The position numbers and the translations under genes were made by a program. Source: CAWJLS01 sp963843755 (lineage in GTDB: Bacteria > Acidobacteriota > Thermoanaerobaculia > Multivoradales > DATKCC01). Taken from it: 64,000 bases of DNA. The stretch is from NCBI GenBank assembly GCA_963843755.1, contig CAWJLS010000007.1, positions 248,001 to 312,000 of the forward strand, read 5' to 3'. Of the stretch, positions 45,766 to 55,279 are shown piece by piece (position 1 is the first letter of the stretch; every line of letters begins with the position of its first letter). The notes below the pieces were generated by a model, which worked only from the letters and a program-made list of their open reading frames with translations, made no database searches and was not told the origin of the DNA.

Positions 45766-48700
45766 CGCCCTCCTCCTCGGCGCCGCCGTCACCGACCAGC
45801 AGCGCCAGCTCGGCCACCGTGGGTGCGTCGAACACCGTCCGCGGCGATACCTTGACACCGAACTCCTGGCTCAGCCGCGAGGCCAGCGCCGTCGCCTTCA
45901 GGGAGTGTCCGCCGATCTCGAAGAAGTTGTCGTGGGCGCCGATGCAGGGCTTCTCCAGCAGCTCCTCCCAGATGCGGGCGACGCGCAGCTCCTCGGCGCT
46001 CCCGAGCTCCCCGTCGCGGGGCGCGTCCCGCTCGCCCTCCGCCTCCGGGCGCTCCGGCGTGGGCAGCGCCTTGCGGTCGATCTTGCCGCTGTCGGTCAGC
46101 GGCATCCGGTCGAGGCGGACGAAGCGGGCCGGAACCATGTAGGACGGCAGCAACCCGGACAGGTGGTGACGGAGATCGGCGTCCGTGACCTCCGGTTCGG
46201 CGACGTAGTAGGCGCACAGCGACTTGCCGCCGTCGTCGTCGACCAGCGGGGCGACCGACGAGTGCCGCACCGCGGGATGCTGGAGCAGACGGTTCTCGAT
46301 CTCGCCCAGCTCGATGCGGAACCCGCGGATCTTGACCTGGCGGTCGCCGCGGCCGATGAACTCGACGGTGCCGTCGGGGCGCCACCGCACCAGGTCGCCG
46401 GTCTTGTACAGCCGCTCGCCGTCCTCGAACGGGTTGGGGACGAACCGCTCGGCAGTGAGCGACGGCTGCCCGAGGTACCCGCGGGCCAGGCTGTGACCGC
46501 CGACGTGGAGCTCGCCGATGGCGCCGACCGGCGAGAGCGCCGACTCGCGGTCGAAGACGTGGACCGACGAGTTGGGGATCGGCCGGCCGATCGGGATCTT
46601 CGTCCGCGCCGTCTCGACGATCGGGTAGCAGGTGGAGAAGGTCGTGTTCTCGGTCGGGCCGTAGGCGTTGATCAGGGTCAGCCCCGGGTTCGCCGCGGCC
46701 GCGGTCTCGACGTGCTGGGTCGAGAGCACGTCTCCGCCGGAGATCAGGTACCGCAGCGGCGCGAACAGTCCGGGGTCGGCTTCGACCAGCTCGTTGAACA
46801 GCGGCGGGATCAGGAACATGACGCTGATCCGATGGGCGGCGAGGAAGCCCCCCAGGGCGCCGGCGTCCAGCAGAACCTCGTCGCTCACCTCGTAGAGCCT
46901 CAGTCCGTTGAGCAGCGCGCCCCAGATCTCGAAGGTGGTGGCGTCGAACGCGGGCGCTCCGGTCTGGAGGATGCGGTCGTCGGGGCGCAGCTCCATGTAG
47001 TCCACGCTGGTGGCCAGGTTGACCACGCTGCGATGGCTCACCATCACACCCTTGGGGCTACCGGTCGATCCGGAGGTGTAGATGACGTAGGCCAGGTTGC
47101 CGGGCCCCGTGAGGTGGACCGGGTCGGTGTCCTCGGCCTCGCGGACCTCCCGGTCGCCGAGCCGTAGCACCGGGCCGTCGAACGCCAGCCCCTCGCGATA
47201 GTCGTCGGGCAGCACCAGGGCGCAGGGGGAGGCGTCGCCGAGCAGCTCGTCGATCCGCCGGGGCGGGCTGCTCTTCGCGATGGGCAGGTAGGCGCCCCCC
47301 GCCTTGAGGATGCCGAGCTGCCCCATCACCATGTCCGGAGACCTGTCGCCGACCACGGCCACCAGCTTTTCGGGCCCCAACCCGCGCCGGCGCAGGGCCG
47401 CCGCGAGCCGGTTGGCGGACCGGTTCAGCTCGCCGTAGCTCAGCATCCGGCCGCCGCCGGGTCCGCCGAAGAGTGCCGGCGCGTCGGGGTGCCGCGCGGC
47501 TTGCTCCTCGAAGAGGTCGTGGATGCACCGGTCGTCGGCGTAGGGCGTCGGGCCCGGGTTCCAGTCGCGCACCAGCCGGCGCCGGTGCTCCGCGTCGACC
47601 AGCTCGAGCGACCCCAGCGACACCTGCCAGCCCGACGCAAGCTGGCGCAGGAGCGTGACGTAGTGATCCGCCAGTCGCATCACCGTGGCGGTCTCGAACA
47701 GGTCGGTGTTGTGCTCGATCCGGATCTCCGCCCCCTGCGAGCCGTAGTGAAGGTCGAAGATCAGGTCGGACTGGACCGCGTTGGTCTGGGTCGCGACGTC
47801 GATCCACCGCTCGTCGGTCGACCCGGAGAAGGCCGTCGCCTCCGCGGGGTTGCCCACCACGTTGAACATCGTGCGGACGAGCGGGATACGCCCCTCGCCG
47901 CGCCGCGGGGCGAGCTGCTGGATCAGCCGTTCGAACGGGTAATCCTGCATGTGGTAGGCCATCTCCACCTTGCGATGGACCGCGTCGACCAGCTCCTCGA
48001 ACCGCGCGTCCCGGTCGACGTCGACCCGCACCGCGGTCGTGTTGACGAAGAAGCCGGTCATCTCGTTGAGCTCGAGCTGGTAGTGGCGCCCGGAGAACAG
48101 CGCGCCGACCGTGATGTCCTCTTGCTGGCAGAACTTCTGGAGCAGCACGAAGTAGGCCGCGAAGAGGCTGGAGAAGAGCAGCACCTTTCTCGTCCAGCTC
48201 AGCGCCTGGAAGGCCGTGATCAGATCCAGGGGCACGTCGACGATCACCAGTCCGCCGCGGAAGGAGAGCCCGGGAGAGGGCAGGTAGTCGGTCGGCAGGT
48301 CGAGCGCCGGGACCTCGTCGTGGAACTCGCCGAGCCAGTAGCGCTCCTGCTCTCGGGTCTGCTCGGCGGAGAAGTGCTGCCGCTGCCAGAGGGCGTAGTC
48401 CGAGTAGGAGAGCCGTCTCTCGGGCGGCGGGACCGGTTCGCCTCCCGCGAGGGTGTTGTAGAAGGTCACGAGGTCGCGCCAGAGGATCTCGACCGAGGCC
48501 GCGTCGGAGATGATGTGGTGGACCCGCAACAGGAGGGCGTGGTCGTCCGTGGCGAGGGTCAGCAGGACGACCTCGAACAGCAGGTCGTCGTAGGTCCAGT
48601 GGGAGATCGGCTCCTGGCAGATCCGGGTGATGGAGGCCGCGAGGCGGCGGTCGGCGTCGCCCTTCGCCTTGGCCGACAGGTCGATGTGGCGGAAGCCCTT

Positions 48701-48982
48701 CCGGGTGTCCTGGTCGAACGCCTGCTGGGGACCCTCGGCCCCCTTGTAGATCCTCGTCCGCAGCACCTGATGGCCGGCGGCCAGCCGCTCGACCGCCTGG
48801 CGAAGGCAGCCGGCGTCGAGCGCGCCGCCGATCCGCTTGCAGGTGTTGATGTCCCAGATCGAGCTGTGGGGATCGAGCTCGCAGAAATAGAGCACCCTCT
48901 CCTGCTGGAACGTCAGCGGGCAGGAGGCCACCCCCGGCAGCAGCGGGATCGGGGGGTAGCGACGGATGCCGACCGGGTTCAC
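45749..48982 (-). CDS. Monomodular nonribosomal peptide synthetase (C-A-T), module 2
   Basis: This 1,077-residue protein has condensation (LRVHHIISDAAS, with Ala instead of Gly after the Asp), adenylation and carrier domains. The A3 loop YTSGSTGSPKG and A10 SGKIDRKAL are intact. Hand-read specificity residues D-A-F-F-I-G-A-T-F-K resemble the DAFF..xTFK/DAFW..xTFK codes for Ile and Val, so a branched aliphatic residue is predicted. The carrier core is IGGHSL. It starts at GTG 48982, overlapping the previous NRPS stop by GTGA, and its end overlaps the next by 17 bp, so three synthetases are made in series. Confidence 0.94.
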   Translation of the reverse strand: MNPVGIRRYPPIPLLPGVASCPLTFQQERVLYFCELDPHSSIWDINTCKRIGGALDAGCLRQAVERLAAGHQVLRTRIYKGAEGPQQAFDQDTRKGFRHIDLSAKAKGDADRRLAASITRICQEPISHWTYDDLLFEVVLLTLATDDHALLLRVHHIISDAASVEILWRDLVTFYNTLAGGEPVPPPERRLSYSDYALWQRQHFSAEQTREQERYWLGEFHDEVPALDLPTDYLPSPGLSFRGGLVIVDVPLDLITAFQALSWTRKVLLFSSLFAAYFVLLQKFCQQEDITVGALFSGRHYQLELNEMTGFFVNTTAVRVDVDRDARFEELVDAVHRKVEMAYHMQDYPFERLIQQLAPRRGEGRIPLVRTMFNVVGNPAEATAFSGSTDERWIDVATQTNAVQSDLIFDLHYGSQGAEIRIEHNTDLFETATVMRLADHYVTLLRQLASGWQVSLGSLELVDAEHRRRLVRDWNPGPTPYADDRCIHDLFEEQAARHPDAPALFGGPGGGRMLSYGELNRSANRLAAALRRRGLGPEKLVAVVGDRSPDMVMGQLGILKAGGAYLPIAKSSPPRRIDELLGDASPCALVLPDDYREGLAFDGPVLRLGDREVREAEDTDPVHLTGPGNLAYVIYTSGSTGSPKGVMVSHRSVVNLATSVDYMELRPDDRILQTGAPAFDATTFEIWGALLNGLRLYEVSDEVLLDAGALGGFLAAHRISVMFLIPPLFNELVEADPGLFAPLRYLISGGDVLSTQHVETAAAANPGLTLINAYGPTENTTFSTCYPIVETARTKIPIGRPIPNSSVHVFDRESALSPVGAIGELHVGGHSLARGYLGQPSLTAERFVPNPFEDGERLYKTGDLVRWRPDGTVEFIGRGDRQVKIRGFRIELGEIENRLLQHPAVRHSSVAPLVDDDGGKSLCAYYVAEPEVTDADLRHHLSGLLPSYMVPARFVRLDRMPLTDSGKIDRKALPTPERPEAEGERDAPRDGELGSAEELRVARIWEELLEKPCIGAHDNFFEIGGHSLKATALASRLSQEFGVKVSPRTVFDAPTVAELALLVGDGGAEEEGDGLAG

Positions 48983-51900
48983 CTCTGCCCTCCCACGAGG
49001 CTGTCGTGGATCGCCGGTGCCGCCGCCGCGACCGGAGCCCTGCCGGAGGCCGCGACCGAAGGCCCGACGATCTTGGCGATTTCGGCCATCGTCGGCAGGG
49101 CCAGGAAGTCCATCCCGGAGAGCGTGGTGCCGAAGGCCTCGTCGAGGGCCGCAATGAACCGGAGGGTCAGCAGGGAGTTCCCGCCCAGGCGGAAGAAGTT
49201 GCTTTCCGGCCCGAGGCCCCGGGTGTTGAGGATGCCCTCGGCGATGGCGATGATGATCTTCTCCAGCTCGCTGGCGTCGCCGGCCGGCGCGGCCGGCGCG
49301 GCGGCGGCGTCGCCGGGGCGCGGCAGGGCGCGCCGGTCGATCTTGCCGCTGCGCAGTCTCGGCAGCCGCTCGAGCCGGACGAAGTGGTCGGGGATCATGT
49401 AGCCGGGGAGCCAGCGGGCCATCTCGGCGCGGAGCGCTTCGGCCGGCGTCTGGACCGGCGGTCGGTCCTGGCCGGCGGCCGGCGCGTCGGTGGTGAAGTA
49501 GGCGACCAGGCACTGCTGTCCCGGCGGATGGTCGTGCGCCGCCACCACCCCTTCGCGGACGCCGCGGCAGGCGCGGAGCCTCTGCTCGACCTCGCCGAGC
49601 TCGACCCGGAACCCCCGGACCTTGACCTGCCGGTCCTCCCGGCCCAGGAACTGGATGGCGCCGTCGTCGTCCCACCGGGCCAGGTCTCCCGTGCGGTACA
49701 GGCGCTCGCCCTGCCGGTACGGATCTGGGCGGAACCGCTGGTCCGTCAGCGCGGGGTCGTCGAGGTAGCCGCGGGCCAGCCCCGGACCCGCGAGGCAGAG
49801 CTCGCCGGTCACCCCCACGGGGACCAGGCCCAGCCCGGCGTCGAGCACGTAGGCCCTGGTGTTCGCGATCGGCCTGCCGATCGGCACCCGCTGCACCTGC
49901 CCGTCGCGGCCCGGCGAGTGCCAGGTGGCGTAGATCGCCGCCTCCGTCGGTCCGTAGAGGTTCTCGAGCCGGGCCCAGGGGAGCAGCCTGGAGAATCGGT
50001 TGACCACGTCCGGGGCGAGCGCCTCGCCGGCGGCGGCGACGACGTCGAGGCTTTCGAGCTGCCGGAGATCCTCCGGCTTGAGCACCGACAGGAACGTGTC
50101 GAGCATCGACGGCACGAAGTCGACGTGGGTGACCTCGTGCGTGGCGATGGCGCTCACCAGCGCGCGGGGATCGCCCTCGGCCCGGCTTGGCAGCAGGGCG
50201 AGGGTGCCGTCGGCGAACAGCCAGCCGAACAGCTCGCTGCAGGAGACGTCGAAGGTGAAGCTCGTCTTGAGCAGCCAGGTCTTGTCGGCCCGCGGAAAGC
50301 TCCTCTCCAGGAACCACAGGGTGTTCATCAGGGCGCCGTGCTCGACCACCACCCCTTTCGGCTTGCCGGTGGACCCGGAGGTGTAGATCACGTATGCGGC
50401 GCTCGTGGAGTCCACGGGCCGTTCCGGGTTCTCTCCGTCGCCGGTGTAGGAGAGCTCGTCGCCGAGGGCGATCCGCGTCGGGAGGGCGGAGGGGTCCGAA
50501 GTCCTCGCGGCGCAGCCGCCTCGACCTTCGACGAGCAGGCACCGGGCCGCGCTGTCGTGGAGCAGGTAGTCGACCCGCTCCCGGGGGAGCGCGGGGTCGA
50601 TCGGCAGGTAGGCGGCGCCGGCCTTGAGGATCGCGAAGGCGCCGACCACCATCTCCGGAGAGCGCTCGGTCATCAGGCCGACGACGTCGCCGTCGCCGAT
50701 CCCGGCCGCGATCAACGTCGCGGCCAGCCGGTTGACCCTGCGGTTGAACGCCTCGCAGCTCATGCCGCCGCCCTCGAATCGCAGGGCCGGCTTCTCCGGG
50801 GTCCGCGCGGCGCGGCCTTCGAGGAGCTCGACGACGTGGCGCGCCGGCGGGGCCGGGGCCGGCTCGCCGGTGCCGAAGGCCAGCAGCCGGTTTCGTTCCG
50901 CGGCGTCGAGCATGGTCAGCTCGGCGATCGGGGCCGACGGGGCGGCCAGCATCTGGTCCACCAGCACGAGGTAGTGGCGCAGGAGGCGCTGGATCGTCGT
51001 GGCGGCGAAGAGGTCGGGGTTGTACTCGAACCGCAGCTCCGCCGCGTCGGGCCGCAGCCGGACGTCGAGAAAGAGGTCGACCTGGGTCGCCCGCACCGGC
51101 GATTGGACCCACTCCTCCCGCCGGACGCCTTCGAACCGGTTCCTCTCGGGCTGTTCGGTGACCAGGTTGAAGAGCACCCGGAACAGCGGGTTCCGGCTCC
51201 GCCCCCGCTCCGGGTCGAGGGTCTTCACCAGGCGCTCGAACGGGTAGTCCTGCATCCCGTAGGCGTCGCTGACTCGAGCGTGCAAGGAGCGCACGAGGTC
51301 CCCGACGCTCCACCCGTCCTCGATCCCGAGCCGCAGCGCGACGGTGGTCGAGAAGAACCCGGCGAGATTCCTGATCTTCGGGCTGTAGTGACGGCCGGAG
51401 AAGACGGTGCCGACGACCAGGTCCTCGGTCCGCGCGTAGCGGCTCAGCAAGAGGACAAAAGCGCTCAGCAAGGTCGAGAATGGGATGACGCGGGTGTCCA
51501 GGCTGAACGCCTGGAGACGCTTGACGGTCTCCTTCTCGAGCGTCCGGCGCTCGACCGCACCGTTGAAGGTCACGCCCTTGGGCGCGGGATGGTCGGTGGG
51601 CAGGTCGAGCGCGGGCAGGTCGCCGTCGAAGACCCGCAGCCAGTAGCGCTCCTGCTTCCGGGTGCGCTCCTCGGTGAGCTGTTCGCGGACCCAGCGGGCG
51701 TAGTCGGCATACTCGAGCTCCAGCGGCGGCAACGGCTCGGCGCCGGTGGCGAGGCGGGCGTTGTAGAGCGCCTTGAGGTCGTGCCACAGGATGCGGAAGG
51801 TGGTGGCGTCGGAGATGATGTGGTGGAGCTTCAGGATGAGCAGGGACTCGTCGGCGGCGTAGCGGACGTAGGTCGCCTTGAACAGCTCGCCGCCGAGCAG

Positions 51901-52278
51901 CGCCACCGGCTGGTCGTACTCGCGCTGGAGGATCGCGCGGGCCCGCTCCTCGGCATCGGCCGGCTCCTGCGTCGAGACGTCGAAAGTCCGGAACGCGCCG
52001 ATCAGGACCTCGTGAGTGGACTGGCGGGGCTCGCCGTGCTCGAGGAAGATCCGGGTCCTGAGCACCGAGTGCCGCTCCGTGAGGCGGAGCACCGCGGCCT
52101 TGAGCGCCTGCACGTCGACCTCTCCCACCAGCCGTTTGCAGGAGAGACGGTTCCACAGCGGGCTGTCGGCTGCCATCTTGCTCAGATAGAGCAGCCGCTC
52201 CTGCTGGAACGAGAGCGGCGACGACGGCGCACCGGGCTCGGGCTCGATGTCGGGATACAGCACCTTGGCCTCTTGCAT
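48979..52278 (-). CDS. Monomodular nonribosomal peptide synthetase (C-A-T), module 1
   Basis: This 1,099-residue protein is the first synthetase of the line. It starts with a condensation domain (KLHHIISDA, residues about 151-158), not with an A domain, which implies that an acyl or carrier-bound starter is joined to its amino acid. The A domain (about 470-970) has an intact YTSGSTGKPKG loop and SGKIDRRAL. Its hand-read code D-V-S-D-V-A-L-I-Y-K matches no code I know. The carrier core is LGGNSL. The obvious donors of a starter are the AMP-ligase and free carrier protein encoded upstream in the same operon. Confidence 0.94.
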   Translation of the reverse strand: MQEAKVLYPDIEPEPGAPSSPLSFQQERLLYLSKMAADSPLWNRLSCKRLVGEVDVQALKAAVLRLTERHSVLRTRIFLEHGEPRQSTHEVLIGAFRTFDVSTQEPADAEERARAILQREYDQPVALLGGELFKATYVRYAADESLLILKLHHIISDATTFRILWHDLKALYNARLATGAEPLPPLELEYADYARWVREQLTEERTRKQERYWLRVFDGDLPALDLPTDHPAPKGVTFNGAVERRTLEKETVKRLQAFSLDTRVIPFSTLLSAFVLLLSRYARTEDLVVGTVFSGRHYSPKIRNLAGFFSTTVALRLGIEDGWSVGDLVRSLHARVSDAYGMQDYPFERLVKTLDPERGRSRNPLFRVLFNLVTEQPERNRFEGVRREEWVQSPVRATQVDLFLDVRLRPDAAELRFEYNPDLFAATTIQRLLRHYLVLVDQMLAAPSAPIAELTMLDAAERNRLLAFGTGEPAPAPPARHVVELLEGRAARTPEKPALRFEGGGMSCEAFNRRVNRLAATLIAAGIGDGDVVGLMTERSPEMVVGAFAILKAGAAYLPIDPALPRERVDYLLHDSAARCLLVEGRGGCAARTSDPSALPTRIALGDELSYTGDGENPERPVDSTSAAYVIYTSGSTGKPKGVVVEHGALMNTLWFLERSFPRADKTWLLKTSFTFDVSCSELFGWLFADGTLALLPSRAEGDPRALVSAIATHEVTHVDFVPSMLDTFLSVLKPEDLRQLESLDVVAAAGEALAPDVVNRFSRLLPWARLENLYGPTEAAIYATWHSPGRDGQVQRVPIGRPIANTRAYVLDAGLGLVPVGVTGELCLAGPGLARGYLDDPALTDQRFRPDPYRQGERLYRTGDLARWDDDGAIQFLGREDRQVKVRGFRVELGEVEQRLRACRGVREGVVAAHDHPPGQQCLVAYFTTDAPAAGQDRPPVQTPAEALRAEMARWLPGYMIPDHFVRLERLPRLRSGKIDRRALPRPGDAAAAPAAPAGDASELEKIIIAIAEGILNTRGLGPESNFFRLGGNSLLTLRFIAALDEAFGTTLSGMDFLALPTMAEIAKIVGPSVAASGRAPVAAAAPAIHDSLVGGQR

Positions 52279-52323
52279 TCTCTTCGTCCTCTCGAGGTCG
52301 TCTGCGCTTCCCGGTTCCTCGGC

Positions 52324-53499
52324 CTATCCCGCGGCTCGCGACGCGGTGGCGGCCCGCACGGGTGAGCGCTCCCTGGTCAGTTCTTCGGCGATGATCAGGC
52401 GTTGAATCTCGGACGTCCCGTCCCCGATCTCCGTCAGCTTGGCGTCACGGAAGTACCGCTCCAGGGGGAGGTCCCGGCAGTAGCCGTAGCCGCCGTGGAT
52501 CTGGATCGCGTTCTTGGTGACCGCCGTCGCCATCTCGGACGCGAACAGCTTGGCTTCGGATGCCTCCTTGACGAAGCTCAGCCCCTGATCCTTCCTCCAC
52601 GCCCCGTTCTTGAGCAGCAGGTCCGCGGCGTCGATCCCCACCTCCATGTCGGCGAGCATCGCCTGCACCAGCTCGAAGCGATGGAGGGCCTTGCCGAACT
52701 GCCGGCGCTCGATCACGTAGTCCACGCAGCGGTCGCGCGCCGCCTCGGCGATCCCGAGGGCGATCGCCGCCATCCCCAGCCGAGCGGCCGGCAGGGTCCG
52801 CTGGAGGATCTCGAAGCCGCGGTTCTTGCTGCCGACCAGGTTCTCCTTCGGCACCCGCGCGCCGCAGAAGGAGAGCTCGCCGGTGTCGGAGGCGCGCATG
52901 CCGAGCTTGCGCTCGTGCTTGCCCGTGGCGGTGAAGCCCGGGGTCCCCTTCTCGACGACGAACAGGCTCAGGCCCAGCAGCCCGGCGCGCGGCGAGGTCT
53001 TGGCCACCACCAGTACCAGGTCCGCCACGTTGCCGTTGGTGACGAAGACCTTGGCGCCGTCGAGGACGTAGTGGTCGCCTCGCTCCTCAGCGCGGGTCTC
53101 GATCGAGGCGATGTCCGAGCCGGCACCGGCCTCGGTCATGGCGAACGCGCCGATCGCCTCACCGCGGACCAGCGGCGGCAGGGCGCGCTCCTTGAGCCGC
53201 TCGCCGCCCGCGAGGAGGATCGGCTCCGCGGCGAGGGTGGCGTGGGAGAGCACGGTCATGGCGGTCGAGGCGCAGACCTTGGCCAGCTCTCGGATCAGCC
53301 CGGTGTAGCTCAGGTAGTCGAGACCCAGTCCGCCGTACGGCTCCGGGAAGGTCGCCCCGAGCAGCCCGAGCGCGCCGACCTCGCGCAGGACCTCCGGGGA
53401 GAACCGCTCCTGCTCGTCGGCCTCGCTGGCCCGCGGGGCGAGGATCTTGGCGGCGAACTCCCGGCCGGCGTCGATCAGGCTCGCGTCGTACTCGATCAT
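52324..53499 (-). CDS. Acyl-CoA-dehydrogenase-like flavoprotein
   Basis: This 391-residue FAD protein of the acyl-CoA dehydrogenase family has FAMTEAGAGSDIAS in the flavin-binding beta region, a helical N-terminal part, and a C-terminal IHGGYGYCRDLPLERYFRD...EIGDGTSEIQR signature. At the classic catalytic-Glu position (IYEGT) it has Asp (IGDGT), so the base may be elsewhere, as in isovaleryl-type enzymes. In NRPS operons such proteins oxidise carrier-bound substrates, for example prolyl-PCP to pyrrolyl-PCP, or saturate/desaturate acyl starters. ATG 53499 overlaps the asparagine synthetase stop (ATGA). Confidence 0.9.
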   Translation of the reverse strand: MIEYDASLIDAGREFAAKILAPRASEADEQERFSPEVLREVGALGLLGATFPEPYGGLGLDYLSYTGLIRELAKVCASTAMTVLSHATLAAEPILLAGGERLKERALPPLVRGEAIGAFAMTEAGAGSDIASIETRAEERGDHYVLDGAKVFVTNGNVADLVLVVAKTSPRAGLLGLSLFVVEKGTPGFTATGKHERKLGMRASDTGELSFCGARVPKENLVGSKNRGFEILQRTLPAARLGMAAIALGIAEAARDRCVDYVIERRQFGKALHRFELVQAMLADMEVGIDAADLLLKNGAWRKDQGLSFVKEASEAKLFASEMATAVTKNAIQIHGGYGYCRDLPLERYFRDAKLTEIGDGTSEIQRLIIAEELTRERSPVRAATASRAAG

Positions 53500-55277
53500 G
53501 ACGAGACTCCGAACGCCCGGTGCCAGGCGTCGAGGGCGATCAGCGCGTGGGAGGTCCTGTAGAGCGCCAGGTCGTCGGTGGCGGCGAAGCCGTCCTTCTT
53601 GCGGAAGAAGGCGTCGACGTTGCGTTTGTCGAAGTAGTGGCCGATCCGGGAACCGGACGACTGCACCAGGGAGTTGGCCTCGTTGCGCTGGACGAAGAGC
53701 GTCTTCGGGTCGACCGGGATGGGCACCGGCCGCTTCTTGCGCTGGATGACCTCGGGCGGCAGCAGGCAGGCGCCGAGGCTCTTGAGCAGGATCTTGTCCT
53801 CGCCGTCCGCGGACTTGAAGCGGGACGGCAGGTTGAGGGTCTGCTCCACGATCCGGTGGTCGAGGAACGGCACGCGAGACTCGACGCCCCACGCCATGCT
53901 GGTCTTGTCCAGGCGCTCGAGCATCTCGACCATGTAGTACTTCAGGAACAGGAAGAGCTGCTGGTTGACCAGGTCCGGCGTGTGGAGGGCATCGAGATCG
54001 ACGGCCAGGGTGTCGCGAATCCGCTCGTTGCAGCCGGTCTCGGCCTGAAGTCCCGGGTCGAGCAGGGTGGAGATCTCGTCGAGATGGGGCGCCCAGGGGA
54101 ACTCCGTCGGGCGGGTCGAACGCCAGCGGTCGAGGAAGAAGTCGTAGCCGGCGAACAGCTCGTCGGCGCCCTCGCCCGAGGTGACCACGGTGACGGTCGG
54201 CTTGACGCCCCGGTAGAGCAGGAAGAGCGACGGCGACGTCAGGTCGACCGGCTTCTCGACGTGCCAGGTGACGGTGGACAGGACGTCGAAGTAGTCCTGG
54301 GGTCGGAAGACCAGCTCCGTGTGGACGGTGTCGTAGGCCGCCGAGACCTGCCTCGCGAAGTCGGTGTCCGTCCCCTCCCGGCGTAGCGACCGGTTGTCGC
54401 CGTAGTCCATCGAGAAGGTCCTGAGCCGCCCGGCGACGTGGCGCGCGGCCAGGGCGGTCACCAGGCTGGAGTCCAGGCCGCCGCTCAGCAGCGTGCCGAA
54501 CGGGACGTCGCTGACCACCTGCCACCGGACGGAATCGTCCAGGAGGTTCGCGAGGGCCTCCCGGCAGTCCTCGAACGGTCGGCCGTCGTAGGGCAGGCTG
54601 TCGCGCTCCATGGACCAGTAGCGCTGCTCCCGGACCGCCCCGCCCTCGACCACCACGGTGCTGCCCGGCGCGACCGAGCGGATCGCGTGGAACATGGTCC
54701 GCGAGTCGAGCAGGGAGGTGCACAAGAGGACCTCCGGGATCGAGGTCAGCTCGATCGTCGAGCGGACCGCCGGGTGCTCCAGGATGGCCTTGATCTCCGA
54801 GCCGAAGACCAGCCAGCCGTCGGCGATCGCGTAGTAGAGCGGCTTGATGCCGATCCGGTCCCTCGTCAGCAGGAGCCGTTCGTTGCGGGCGTCCCAGAGG
54901 GCGAAGGCGAACATGCCGTTGAACGCCGAGACGCACTCCCGTCCGTGCTCCTCGTAGGAGTGGACGATGACCTCGGTGTCGCAGTCGGTCGCGAACCGGT
55001 GGCCGCGGGTCTCCAGGCGCCGCCTGAGGTCGCGGTGGTTGTAGATCTCCCCGTTGTAGACCACCCAGACCGTGCCGTCTTCGTTGGTGAGGGGCTGGTG
55101 CCCCTTGTCGACGTCGATGACCGACAGGCGACGGTGCCCCAGGCCGAGGAACCGGTCGAGGTGGGCCCCGGAGTCGTCCGGACCGCGATGGGCCAGCCGC
55201 TCGCTCATCCGGGTGAGCACGCCCGCAGGCACCGGTCTCTCCTTGCGCAGGTCGAGGACGCCCGAGATTCCGCACAT
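53496..55277 (-). CDS. Asparagine synthase (glutamine-hydrolysing), AsnB family
   Basis: This 593-residue two-domain enzyme begins MCGISGVL, where Cys2 is the glutaminase nucleophile after Met removal; ATG 55277 was chosen for that reason over an upstream start at 55295. Glutaminase landmarks RGPDDSG, NGEIYNH and the synthetase PP-loop LLSGGLDSS are intact. It may supply free asparagine to NRPS module 3, whose code reads Asn, or act as a tailoring amidotransferase on the peptide or its release. Related AsnB proteins with an AMP-ligase and carrier protein are also seen in exosortase-associated loci, but no exosortase is present. Confidence 0.93.
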   Translation of the reverse strand: MCGISGVLDLRKERPVPAGVLTRMSERLAHRGPDDSGAHLDRFLGLGHRRLSVIDVDKGHQPLTNEDGTVWVVYNGEIYNHRDLRRRLETRGHRFATDCDTEVIVHSYEEHGRECVSAFNGMFAFALWDARNERLLLTRDRIGIKPLYYAIADGWLVFGSEIKAILEHPAVRSTIELTSIPEVLLCTSLLDSRTMFHAIRSVAPGSTVVVEGGAVREQRYWSMERDSLPYDGRPFEDCREALANLLDDSVRWQVVSDVPFGTLLSGGLDSSLVTALAARHVAGRLRTFSMDYGDNRSLRREGTDTDFARQVSAAYDTVHTELVFRPQDYFDVLSTVTWHVEKPVDLTSPSLFLLYRGVKPTVTVVTSGEGADELFAGYDFFLDRWRSTRPTEFPWAPHLDEISTLLDPGLQAETGCNERIRDTLAVDLDALHTPDLVNQQLFLFLKYYMVEMLERLDKTSMAWGVESRVPFLDHRIVEQTLNLPSRFKSADGEDKILLKSLGACLLPPEVIQRKKRPVPIPVDPKTLFVQRNEANSLVQSSGSRIGHYFDKRNVDAFFRKKDGFAATDDLALYRTSHALIALDAWHRAFGVSS

Positions 55278-55279
55278 CG

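Noticed and set aside
45749..52156. One 2,135-codon NRPS reading frame taken as a single protein
   Set aside because: Only the part up to 48982 encodes NRPS domains; the rest is out of frame under the separate module 1 gene, which ends with a GTGA overlap.
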